Source: JAKOUY01 sp037045185 (lineage in GTDB: Bacteria > Actinomycetota > Acidimicrobiia > Acidimicrobiales > Ilumatobacteraceae). From it: 64,000 nucleotides of DNA. This document shows, piece by piece, positions 7,959 through 15,353 of this stretch. The translations under genes and the position numbers were made by a program. A model generated the notes under the pieces. That model had not been told where the DNA came from. It was given only the letters and a program-made list of their open reading frames with translations, and made no database searches. Every line of letters begins with the position of its first letter. Position 1 is the stretch's first letter. The stretch covers positions 372,001 through 436,000 of the forward strand of contig JBAOHQ010000008.1 in NCBI GenBank assembly GCA_037045185.1, given 5' to 3'.

Positions 7959-8734
7959 CGCCCGAAGTCGAAGGTGGAGATCTCCGCCAGCGCCTCGCAC
8001 AGTCCGCGGACGGCGCCGTCGAACAGGCGGGCGCCGAGCTCCGCCGACGCCGCGGTGGGGTCGCCGATCAAGCCGTCCGGAAAGAAGTCGTTGGACAGCC
8101 AGCCGAAGCTGACCCGCCCGCCGAACCGTACGTGGCGGTTCCCGGCAAGGCCCTCCGGGATCCGCCGCACCGCGGCGGACATGTCCACCAGCTGTGGTGC
8201 CAGGTGGAGCATGATCGAGGTCTCGTCGGTGCCACCATGAACGCCCATCCCCAACTCGTCGGCGGGTGCCGATCCGCCCTGGTCCACCGGCAACCCGGGA
8301 TGGACGAGGAAGGTCTGCAGCCCGTGGGCCAGACGAAGCTCACGGTTGGCCACGCCGACCAGGGCGCTGTTGCCGCCGTGCCCGTTGAGGAACACCAGCT
8401 TGCGCGCCGGTGTCGTCGCCAGGCACCGGCCGAGGTCGTCGAGCACTGCCAGCAACGTCCTGGCGCTCAGCCAGATCGTCCCCGGCGACCAGGCGTGCTC
8501 GTTGGACTTGGTGTAGTCCAGCGTGGGGAGCAACCAGACATCGTGCTCGTCGCCGCAACGATCCACCGCTGCCTCGGCAACGGCGGTGGCAACCACGGAG
8601 TCGGTGGACAAGGGCAGGTGCGGTCCATGCTGCTCGATGGCGCCGAGCGGCTGGAGCAGGATGCTGCGCTCGGACAGTCTCGTGGCGATGTCCGGGGCGC
8701 GCAGGTCGGCAAAACGTCGGCTCGGCAGGGTCAC
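7955..8734 (-). CDS. Creatininase family hydrolase
   Basis: The protein has 259 residues. The creatininase family includes creatinine amidohydrolase, the FAPy deformylase ArfB and the mycofactocin peptidase MftE, all metal-dependent amide hydrolases. Metal-site motifs are seen: LGAIEQHGPHLPLSTD near residues 30-45, FLNGHGGN near 112-119 and the later HGGTDETS. It starts with GTG, with a TAGTCT hexamer six bases upstream, and is translationally coupled to the N-carbamoylase gene. A role in opening a cyclic amide whose product the partner decarbamoylates is a reasonable inference. No mycofactocin genes are nearby, which argues against MftE. Confidence 0.88.
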   Translation of the reverse strand: MTLPSRRFADLRAPDIATRLSERSILLQPLGAIEQHGPHLPLSTDSVVATAVAEAAVDRCGDEHDVWLLPTLDYTKSNEHAWSPGTIWLSARTLLAVLDDLGRCLATTPARKLVFLNGHGGNSALVGVANRELRLAHGLQTFLVHPGLPVDQGGSAPADELGMGVHGGTDETSIMLHLAPQLVDMSAAVRRIPEGLAGNRHVRFGGRVSFGWLSNDFFPDGLIGDPTAASAELGARLFDGAVRGLCEALAEISTFDFGR

Positions 8735-8740
8735 CCGGCC

Positions 8741-8746
8741 AGACTA
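8741..8746 (-). promoter_or_regulatory. Candidate leaderless -10 box of the creatininase-family/N-carbamoylase operon
   Basis: TAGTCT on the minus strand ends six bases before the GTG at 8734. It lies in the 17-base gap between two divergent genes. Confidence 0.4.
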
Positions 8747-8751
8747 GGAGC

Positions 8752-10293
8752 GTGGCGACCACCGACTACGACGCGCTGGTCATCGGCGCCGGGCACAACG
8801 GCCTCGTGTGCGCCGCGTACCTGGCCAAGGGCGGTCTGCGAACCCTGCTGATCGAGGCCCGGGCCGACGTCGGTGGCACGGCCACCAGCACACCCTTCGG
8901 TGGTGGCATCGCCAACATCTGCAACTGCGACCACCTCACGTTCCGGACCACGCCGGTGATCGACGAGCTCGGCCTCGCCGGGTTCGGGCTGCGCTACCTC
9001 GACATCGATCCGGCCCAGTTCAACGCCACGTGGTCCGATGCCCCGGCGTGGAGCTCGTTCCATTCCCTGGAGCGGACCCTCGACGGGCTGGCGGCCTCCC
9101 ACCCGGGCGAGGTCGACGGGTATCGGCGCTACGCCGCCGCGGCCATGCCGGCAGTCCGGTTGGTCTTCGACGCGGCCAACAACCCGCCCTCGTTCGCTGG
9201 CATCACCCGCAGGGTGCTCGCCCGCCGCGGGCGCGGCGTCGCCACCCTGCTGCGCTGGAGCCGGATGTCCGCGGCGGACGTGATGCGCCGCTACTTCACC
9301 ACCGAGGCGTTGCGCGCCCCGGCTATGGCCGTCGGGCCCATGGTGTGGGGCATCTCCCCGGAGGCCCCCGGGTCCGGGCTGGGTGCGCTGACGTACGCGA
9401 TGCGACACGTCGGGCGCCTCGGTCGTCCGGTCGGCGGCAGCCGGATGGTTCCCGACGCCATACGCGCGGCCTTCGTCCACGCAGGGGGCGAGCTGCGTCT
9501 CGACAGCCCGGTGGCGGCGATCACCTGTGCCGGGGAGGCGGTGCGCGGCGTCCGCCTGGTGGACGGCACGGAGATCACGGCGGCCCGGGTCATCTCGGCC
9601 TGCAACCCGCACGACACGTTCCTCACCTGGCTGGAGAACCCGCCGCCTCAGGCCGCAACCATGGTCGAGCGCTGGCGCCGGGCACGCCACGACGAGGGCT
9701 ACGAGTCGAAGATCGACGCCGTCGTCGGCGAGGTCCCACGGGTGCGCACGCTGCCGGCGTCGGTGACCGACGAGCAGCTCGGCGGCACCTTCGTCCTCGC
9801 GCCCACCCTGGCCGACATGGCCCGCGGCGCAGCGATGATCGCCGACGGCGCGATCCTCGAACGCCCCGCCCTGATCGGCAACACGCCCAGCGTCGCCGAC
9901 CCGACCGTGGCCCCGCCCGGTGGGCACATGTTCAGCCTGGAGGCGCTGTTCACCCCGTACCGGCTGCGTGGCGGCTGGGCGAGCTCGCCCGAGCCGCGGC
10001 GCTGGCTAGAGCAGTTCGCCGCGATGGTCCAGCCGGGATGGCTCGACCACCTCGGCGAATGGAGGGCGATGACCCCCGACCGCTACGAGCGGGAGTTCTT
10101 CCTTCCCGCCGGGCACGCCACCAGCTTCGCCGGCGGTCCGCTGGCGGCGATGATGAACCGCCAGCCGGAACTGACCCGCTACCGCACACCCATACGCGGC
10201 CTGTACCTCACCGGTGCGGCGACCTTCCCCGGGGCCGGGGTGTGGGGCGCCAGCGGGCGCAATGCGGCGCTGGTCGTGCTGGGCGAGGCCTGA
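8752..10293 (+). CDS. Phytoene-desaturase-like FAD-dependent oxidoreductase
   Basis: This is a 513-residue flavoprotein of the NAD(P)/FAD amine-oxidase/phytoene-desaturase fold. The N-terminal dinucleotide motif is VIGAGHNGLVCAAYL followed by LIEARADVGG. The C-terminal FAD contact is LYLTGAATFPGAGVWGASG. No other carotenoid genes are present, so pigment synthesis is doubtful. Many relatives are uncharacterised oxidoreductases. The GTG at 8752 places the FAD motif about nine residues from the start, as usual. It is divergent from the creatininase-family gene and converges on the phosphoribosyltransferase gene, with only 11 bases between stops. Confidence 0.85.
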   Translation: MATTDYDALVIGAGHNGLVCAAYLAKGGLRTLLIEARADVGGTATSTPFGGGIANICNCDHLTFRTTPVIDELGLAGFGLRYLDIDPAQFNATWSDAPAWSSFHSLERTLDGLAASHPGEVDGYRRYAAAAMPAVRLVFDAANNPPSFAGITRRVLARRGRGVATLLRWSRMSAADVMRRYFTTEALRAPAMAVGPMVWGISPEAPGSGLGALTYAMRHVGRLGRPVGGSRMVPDAIRAAFVHAGGELRLDSPVAAITCAGEAVRGVRLVDGTEITAARVISACNPHDTFLTWLENPPPQAATMVERWRRARHDEGYESKIDAVVGEVPRVRTLPASVTDEQLGGTFVLAPTLADMARGAAMIADGAILERPALIGNTPSVADPTVAPPGGHMFSLEALFTPYRLRGGWASSPEPRRWLEQFAAMVQPGWLDHLGEWRAMTPDRYEREFFLPAGHATSFAGGPLAAMMNRQPELTRYRTPIRGLYLTGAATFPGAGVWGASGRNAALVVLGEA

Positions 10294-10304
10294 CGCCGGG
10301 CGCC

Positions 10305-10799
10305 TCAGGCGTCCTTGACCGACCAGTCGCGGCGGGCGACTGGGTCCTTGTCGCTCCACGGGAAGTTGATCCACAAGTCGGTGCGCTTCCAGATGTAGTC
10401 ACACTTGACCACCGAGTGGGACTTCTCGTACAGCACGGCAGTGCGCACCTCGGCCACCTTGCCCTCGCAGAACTGCTGCACGCTGCGCAAGGTGTGGCCC
10501 GTGTCGGCGACGTCGTCGGCGATCAGGATCTTGGCATGGCTGACGTCGACGAAGTCGGGCGCCGGCGGCAGGATCCGCGGCACCTCCAGCCGTTCGTCGA
10601 CGCCGGTGTAGAACTCGACGTTCATCGTGTAGACGTTCTTGACCGACAGCGCATACCCCAGCGCTCCGCCGATGAGCAACCCGCCCCTGGCGATCGACAG
10701 GATCATGTCCGGTTCGTAGTCGTCGGCCACCTGCTGGGCCAGCGCCCGCGATGCCTCGCCGAAAATCTCCCAGGTCATGATCTCGCGGTCGTCACTCAC
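10305..10799 (-). CDS. Purine-type phosphoribosyltransferase
   Basis: The protein has 164 residues and a type I phosphoribosyltransferase fold, transferring phosphoribose from PRPP to a base. The PRPP loop is ILIADDVADTGHTL, and an upstream SIARGGL loop binds pyrophosphate. This arrangement resembles bacterial xanthine/guanine or hypoxanthine enzymes (Gpt-like). The GTG at 10799 follows the stop of the molybdenum hydroxylase gene by 19 bases. A TAGGTT eight bases upstream of the GTG could give it its own leaderless transcript. Placement after a xanthine-dehydrogenase-type operon fits purine salvage against oxidation. Confidence 0.87.
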   Translation of the reverse strand: MSDDREIMTWEIFGEASRALAQQVADDYEPDMILSIARGGLLIGGALGYALSVKNVYTMNVEFYTGVDERLEVPRILPPAPDFVDVSHAKILIADDVADTGHTLRSVQQFCEGKVAEVRTAVLYEKSHSVVKCDYIWKRTDLWINFPWSDKDPVARRDWSVKDA

Positions 10800-10807
10800 G
10801 AGGATCC

Positions 10808-10813
10808 AACCTA
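10808..10813 (-). promoter_or_regulatory. Candidate leaderless -10 box of the phosphoribosyltransferase gene
   Basis: TAGGTT on the minus strand ends eight bases before the GTG at 10799, just after the upstream stop codon. Confidence 0.4.
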
Positions 10814-10818
10814 ACCGA

Positions 10819-13089
10819 TCAGAGGGCGATGTCGAAGGGGCGCACCGGGACCCGCCGAAGGTCCTTGCCGGTGGCGTCACGGATGGCAGCAAGCACCGCC
10901 GGCGTGGACGAGATGCATGGTGGTTCCCCGACCCCTTTGGCGCCGAGTGGCGAGTGCGGCTCGGGGATCTCGATCAGCGAGGCGACCACGTCGGGCATGT
11001 CCAGCATCGTCGGCAGCAGGTAGTCGGTGAAGCTGGCGTTGCGCACGATCCCGGCGGTCTGGACGATCTCCTCCATCACCGCCAGACCCACTCCCTGGGC
11101 GACGCCACCTTCGATCTGGCCCAGCACGCTGAGCGGGTTCAGTGCCCGGCCGACGTCCTGGGCGGTAGCGATCTGCACGACCTTGACCAGCCCCAGCTCG
11201 ACATCGACATCGACGACGGCCCGGTGGGCGACGAAGGCGAACGCTGTATGGCAGTTGCCCTGGCCGTCCTCGTCGAGATCCTCGGTGGGGGGGTGATGAT
11301 GCTCGAACGTGGCCTCGAAGACCCGGCCGGCAGAGACCTCGGCCACCGACGTGCGCAGGCCACGTGGGCCGAGGAGCTCCCCGTCGGACAGCGTGACGTC
11401 CGACGCGCCGACCCCCCACTGGGTGGCGACGTGAGCGATCACCTGATCGGCCACCGCCCGGCAGGCGCCGAGCACCGCTCCCCCGCTCATCCAGGTCTGG
11501 CGCGATGCCGAGGTGGATCCGGCCGAGCCGATCGTGGTGTCGATCGGCTCACACACCACCCGATCGACACCCAGCGTCGAGCGGGCGATCTGCGGGGCCA
11601 GGGTCACGAAGCCCTGGCCGACCTCGGCGGTGGCGAACTTCAGCGCCACCCCACCGTCGGCCAGGCGGCAGCGGGCCGTGGCGAAGTCGTCGAACCCCTC
11701 GCTGTACATCAGGTTCTTGATGGCCACACCCCAACCGATCCCGCGGCGGACGTGGCCGGCGTCGGCGGTGAGCCCGGCGCCCCCCGGGAGGCGCAGCGGG
11801 TCGCCGTCGTGGCCGCCCACCGGCTGATCCGGCAACGGCAGCGCCGCCGTCTGGCGGATGCACTCGGCCACCGGCGCGACGTTCTCGACGATTTGGCCGG
11901 TGATCAGCCGGTCACCGGTCTGCATCGCGTTGCGCAGGCGGATCTCCACCGGGTCGAGCCCACAGGCCTCGGCCAGGCGGTCCATCTGGCCCTCGTGGGC
12001 GAAGCAGGCCTGGACGACACCGAAACCGCGCATCGCCCCGCACGGCAGGTTGTTGGTGCGCACGGCATAGCCCTCCACCGTGGCGTTGTGGCAGGCGTAG
12101 GGGCCCTGGGCGTGGGTGATGGCGTTCACCAGCACGGCCGAGGAGGTGGACGAATAGGCCCCACCGTCGAGGACGAAGCGGGCCTCGATGCGCTCGATGA
12201 CGCCGTCGGCGGTGGCGTGGTGACGCATCCAGATCGTGGCCGGATGGCGGTGGACGTGGCCGTAGAAGCTCTCCTCCCGGCTGTAGGCCATGCGCACCGG
12301 GCGCCCGGCGCGCAGTGCCAGCAACGAGGTGTGAACCTGCAAGCTGATGTCCTCGCGGGCCCCGAACGCGCCACCCACGCCACCCAGCGTCAGGCGGATC
12401 CGTTCCGCAGGGAGGTCCAGGCAGGCGGCCAACTGGCCGAGATCCTCGTGCAGCCACTGGGTGGCCACGTACAGATCCAGGCCGTCGCCGCCCGGCGCGG
12501 GCACGGCGAGTGCCGCCTCCAGGCCGAGGAACGCCTGATCCTGCATGCCGATCTCGTAGGTGCCTTCGACGATCACCGCCCCCTGCAGTGTCTGGTCGCC
12601 ACGGACGATGCGTTGGTGACGCAGGATGTTGCCGTCGGGGTGGATGGGCGGCGACCCGGCAATGGCCACCTCCGGGTCGACCAGCGGGTCCATCACCTCG
12701 TAGTCGACCACGATGGCAGCCAACGCCCGGCGGCAGGTCTCCGGGTGATCGGCGGCGACAGCGGCGACGGGCTCACCGGCGTAGCGCACGACCTCCCTGG
12801 CGAAGACCGGCTGGTCGGCGCTGATCAGGCCGTACGTCGCCTTGCCGGGAACGTCGTCCGCGGTGATGACCACCTCCACCCCGCTGATGGCCCAGGCCCC
12901 ACTGACGTCGATGCTGCGGATGCGCGCCGACGGGTGCGGTGAGCGCAGCGTCGCTCCCCACAAGAACCCGTCGGCGGACAGATCACCGCTGAAGGCGAAA
13001 CTGCCCTGGGTCTTGGAAACACCGTCGGGGCGCAGGGCGCTGTCGCCCAACACGTCTCGGCGCGCCTGGCGGGTCGAGGTGTCGGTCAT
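10819..13089 (-). CDS. Xanthine dehydrogenase family, molybdopterin-binding subunit
   Basis: This is a 756-residue molybdenum-cofactor subunit of the xanthine oxidase family, which hydroxylates aromatic heterocycles or aldehydes at Mo. Family features are the FSGDLSADGFLWGATLRSPHP N-terminus, GGVGGAFGARE (cofactor contact), GAMRGFGVVQ, AEVGQGF and the C-terminal GAKGVGEPP. The last carries the catalytic glutamate. It overlaps the 2Fe-2S subunit gene by four bases and is the third gene of the operon. The organisation in three separate polypeptides resembles PucCDE and CO-dehydrogenase-like enzymes. The CO dehydrogenase active-site Cys loop is not evident, so a purine or other N-heterocycle is more likely as substrate. 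Confidence 0.9.
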   Translation of the reverse strand: MTDTSTRQARRDVLGDSALRPDGVSKTQGSFAFSGDLSADGFLWGATLRSPHPSARIRSIDVSGAWAISGVEVVITADDVPGKATYGLISADQPVFAREVVRYAGEPVAAVAADHPETCRRALAAIVVDYEVMDPLVDPEVAIAGSPPIHPDGNILRHQRIVRGDQTLQGAVIVEGTYEIGMQDQAFLGLEAALAVPAPGGDGLDLYVATQWLHEDLGQLAACLDLPAERIRLTLGGVGGAFGAREDISLQVHTSLLALRAGRPVRMAYSREESFYGHVHRHPATIWMRHHATADGVIERIEARFVLDGGAYSSTSSAVLVNAITHAQGPYACHNATVEGYAVRTNNLPCGAMRGFGVVQACFAHEGQMDRLAEACGLDPVEIRLRNAMQTGDRLITGQIVENVAPVAECIRQTAALPLPDQPVGGHDGDPLRLPGGAGLTADAGHVRRGIGWGVAIKNLMYSEGFDDFATARCRLADGGVALKFATAEVGQGFVTLAPQIARSTLGVDRVVCEPIDTTIGSAGSTSASRQTWMSGGAVLGACRAVADQVIAHVATQWGVGASDVTLSDGELLGPRGLRTSVAEVSAGRVFEATFEHHHPPTEDLDEDGQGNCHTAFAFVAHRAVVDVDVELGLVKVVQIATAQDVGRALNPLSVLGQIEGGVAQGVGLAVMEEIVQTAGIVRNASFTDYLLPTMLDMPDVVASLIEIPEPHSPLGAKGVGEPPCISSTPAVLAAIRDATGKDLRRVPVRPFDIAL

Positions 13090-13583
13090 CGCCCGACCCC
13101 CTCGGCGCGCGACACCGAGACGCGCTGTACGGCGTCGATGATCCGCCCGTAGCCGGTGCAGCGGCAGACGTTGCCCGACAGGGCCTCACGGATTTCCATC
13201 TCGACCGGCTGCGGGCTGCGCTCCAGCAGGGCGTGGGCAGCCATGATCAGCCCCGGCGTGCAGAAGCCGCACTGCACGGCGCCGGCATCGACGAACGCTT
13301 GCTGGACGTCGGTGGGTGCGCCAGGGGCGCCGATCCCCTCGATCGTGACAACCTCACGGTCGATGGCACCGGCAGCCAGCACCAGGCACGAGCACACCAG
13401 GTCCCCGTCGACCAGCACGCTGCACGAACCGCACTCGCCCTGCTCACACGCGCCCTTGGCGCCCAGCAGTCCGAGGCGCTCGCGCAGCACGAACAGCAGG
13501 CTCTCGCCCAGCCAGGCGTCGCGTACCTCGTGACGGGTCCCGTTGACGTGCAGGACGAAGAACTCGGCGGTGGACTCAGCCAT
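13086..13583 (-). CDS. Xanthine dehydrogenase family, 2Fe-2S subunit
   Basis: The 165-residue iron-sulfur subunit passes electrons from Mo to FAD. The plant-ferredoxin-type cluster cysteines are Cys46, Cys51, Cys54 and Cys66 (GACEQGECGSC). The helical-domain cluster cysteines sit in CGFCTPG (105, 108) and NVCRCTGY. Length and motif order match the family. The gene overlaps its upstream neighbour by eight bases and its downstream neighbour by four, indicating one translationally coupled operon. Confidence 0.93.
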   Translation of the reverse strand: MAESTAEFFVLHVNGTRHEVRDAWLGESLLFVLRERLGLLGAKGACEQGECGSCSVLVDGDLVCSCLVLAAGAIDREVVTIEGIGAPGAPTDVQQAFVDAGAVQCGFCTPGLIMAAHALLERSPQPVEMEIREALSGNVCRCTGYGRIIDAVQRVSVSRAEGVGR

Positions 13584-14427
13584 GGGGGAAGGCCCTCCGC
13601 AGCAGGCGCTCGGCCATCACCCGCACCGCGTGGCGGCGGTACTGGGCGGTGGATCGGTGGTCGTCGATCGGCCTGGCCGCCTCCATGGCCGCCTCGCCGA
13701 AGGCCGCAACAGCGGGCGGCGCGACGGAGCGGCTGACGAAGTCACACTGCTGGCCGGCGATCCGCTCGGCCTCGGGGCAGCGCAGGATCACCGGGCCGAC
13801 GGCGCCAAGCGCCAGCGAGACTCGCTCGCCGAGGTCGTCCACCGCCAGGCAGGCGTTCGCCGTGGCGATCACCATGGCGTTGCGCACGCCGACCTTGGCG
13901 AAGCCCTGCCAGCCGCGCGCCACCGGGACGGTGACCGACTCGATCAGTTCGCCCGGCGCCAGCGCGGTTCGTTTCGGACCGGTCATGAAGTCGGCGAACG
14001 GTAGATCCCGACGCCCGGCGGCATCGCGCAGGTGGACCACGGCGTCGAGGGCGGCGAGTACCGGCAACCCGTCACCCGCCGGCGAGCACGTTCCCAGGTT
14101 CCCGCCGATGGTGGCGGCGGCCCGGATCTGCGGCGACCCGACCGTGCGTGCGGCCTGGGCCAGCGCCGGCAGCCACCCGGCCAGGGGTTCGGCGGCGATC
14201 TCGCCATAGCGGACCGCGGCGCCCAGTTGCACGGTCTGATCCACCGCGTGGAACGTCCACGTCCGCAGCTCGGGGACGCGGTCGATGCTGACGATCGAGG
14301 TGGGCCGGCGGTGGCCCAGGTTGATCTCCACCATCACATCGGTTCCGCCAGCCAGGAGGGTGGCATCGGGGCGCGCCGACAGGGCGTCGAGCACCTCGTC
14401 GAGGGAGTTGGCAACCACCACGGACAT
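13576..14427 (-). CDS. Xanthine dehydrogenase family, FAD-binding subunit
   Basis: This is the 283-residue FAD subunit of the three-part molybdenum hydroxylase. The FAD pyrophosphate motif LLAGGTDVMVEIN lies near residues 23-35, and the second FAD motif TIGGNLGTCSPAGD near 103-116. The ATG at 14427 is chosen because the protein then begins just before the first strand of the FAD domain. A TACAGT hexamer ends seven bases upstream. The open frame continues back into the PPK2 gene, but that extension has no family character. It is the first gene of the operon, and a perfect palindrome overlaps its presumed promoter. Confidence 0.9.
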   Translation of the reverse strand: MSVVVANSLDEVLDALSARPDATLLAGGTDVMVEINLGHRRPTSIVSIDRVPELRTWTFHAVDQTVQLGAAVRYGEIAAEPLAGWLPALAQAARTVGSPQIRAAATIGGNLGTCSPAGDGLPVLAALDAVVHLRDAAGRRDLPFADFMTGPKRTALAPGELIESVTVPVARGWQGFAKVGVRNAMVIATANACLAVDDLGERVSLALGAVGPVILRCPEAERIAGQQCDFVSRSVAPPAVAAFGEAAMEAARPIDDHRSTAQYRRHAVRVMAERLLRRAFPHG

Positions 14428-14434
14428 CGCCGTG

Positions 14435-14440
14435 ACTGTA
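14435..14440 (-). promoter_or_regulatory. Candidate leaderless -10 box of the molybdenum hydroxylase operon
   Basis: TACAGT on the minus strand ends seven bases before the ATG at 14427. Five of its six bases lie within one arm of the palindrome at 14436-14452. Confidence 0.45.
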
Positions 14441-14452
14441 CATTTCGTACAG
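14436..14452. promoter_or_regulatory. Palindromic candidate operator of the molybdenum hydroxylase operon
   Basis: A perfect inverted repeat CTGTAC-5-GTACAG fills most of the 25-base gap between the PPK2 stop and the FAD-subunit start. It covers the candidate -10 box. Size and symmetry resemble TetR- or GntR-type repressor sites. No regulator gene of these families is in the window. Confidence 0.5.
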
Positions 14453-15265
14453 CTAGTGGATGATGATCCCGTCCAGGCCCGCCTCGGCCTCGGGCAGCTT
14501 GGGGTCCATGTCCGCAAGGGTTGCCAGCAGGATCTTGGCGACAGCGAGGTTGCGCACCCAGTTCCGATCGGCCGGGACCACGTACCACGGCGCCCGGGCC
14601 GTGGACGTCTTGGACAGCACGTCCTCGAACGCCTGCATGAACGTCGGCCACAGCTTGCGGTCGTCCAGATCACCGGCGCGGAACTTCCAGCGCTTCTCCG
14701 GGTCGTCGAGCCGCTCCTGGAACCGTTGGGCCTGCTCGTCCTTGGACACGTTGAGGAACACCTTGACCACCCTGGTGCCCTCATCGCCCAGCATCCGCTC
14801 GAAGTCGTTGATGTGCCCGAACCGCTTGCGCCACACGGATGCGGGAGCGAAGTTGCGAACCCGTACCACCAGCACGTCCTCGTAGTGGCTGCGGTTGAAG
14901 ATCCCGATCATCCCTTTGGCCGGCACGACCTGATGGACGCGCCACAGGTAGTCGTGCTGGGCTTCCGGACCTCCGGGCGCCTTGAACGAGGCGACCGAGA
15001 CGCCTGCCGGGTTGAGACCGCTGAGGATGTTGCGGATCGTGCCGTCCTTGCCGGCGGCGTCCATCGCCTGGATCACCATGAGCAGGCTGCGCGTGCCCTC
15101 GGCGTAGAGCCGCTGCTGGAGGACGTCGATCCGCTCGACCACCTCGGCCAGTTCGCTCTTGGCGCCCTCCTTGTCCCAGCCGAAGGTCTCGCGGGGATCG
15201 TGGTCGGCGATCCTCACCGAGGCTCCAGGGCGGACGCGGAGTGTGCGCAGCAGCTTGTCGTTCAT
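14453..15265 (-). CDS. Polyphosphate kinase 2 family protein
   Basis: The protein has 270 residues. PPK2 enzymes transfer phosphate between polyphosphate and nucleoside mono- or diphosphates. The Walker A region is QAMDAAGKDGT (residues 66-76). Further family motifs are FNRSHYEDVLVVRV, the lid region with KRFGHINDFERML, and the Walker-B-like VVKVFLNVSKDEQ. Single-domain length is normal for the class. The ATG at 15265 gives MNDKLLRTLRV and has a TATCCT six bases upstream. It is divergent from the peptide importer gene and only 25 bases upstream of the molybdenum hydroxylase operon. Readthrough into that operon is possible. Confidence 0.9.
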   Translation of the reverse strand: MNDKLLRTLRVRPGASVRIADHDPRETFGWDKEGAKSELAEVVERIDVLQQRLYAEGTRSLLMVIQAMDAAGKDGTIRNILSGLNPAGVSVASFKAPGGPEAQHDYLWRVHQVVPAKGMIGIFNRSHYEDVLVVRVRNFAPASVWRKRFGHINDFERMLGDEGTRVVKVFLNVSKDEQAQRFQERLDDPEKRWKFRAGDLDDRKLWPTFMQAFEDVLSKTSTARAPWYVVPADRNWVRNLAVAKILLATLADMDPKLPEAEAGLDGIIIH

Positions 15266-15271
15266 CGGCGG

Positions 15272-15277
15272 AGGATA
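15272..15277 (-). promoter_or_regulatory. Candidate leaderless -10 box of the PPK2 gene
   Basis: TATCCT on the minus strand ends six bases before the ATG at 15265. An overlapping TATATC two bases further upstream is an alternative register. Confidence 0.4.
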
Positions 15278-15298
15278 TAGCGCGCGAACGGGCCGGGC

Positions 15299-15304
15299 TA
15301 AGGT
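15299..15304 (+). promoter_or_regulatory. Candidate -10 box of the peptide importer operon
   Basis: TAAGGT lies 49 bases before the ATG at 15354. An AAGGGG ribosome-binding site follows at 15342-15347, so this transcript appears to have a normal leader. Confidence 0.35.
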
Positions 15305-15353
15305 GCGGCCATTCGGCTCGTGGGGTGAGCCGACCGGAACCAAGGGGAACTCG

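Noticed and set aside
10292..10313. Hairpin between the flavin oxidoreductase and phosphoribosyltransferase stops
   Set aside because: Only a six-base stem with a ten-base loop; too weak to call a terminator.
13254..13272. Possible CO dehydrogenase identity of the molybdenum hydroxylase
   Set aside because: The large subunit does not show the CO dehydrogenase active-site cysteine loop I would expect; general xanthine-dehydrogenase family assignment is safer.
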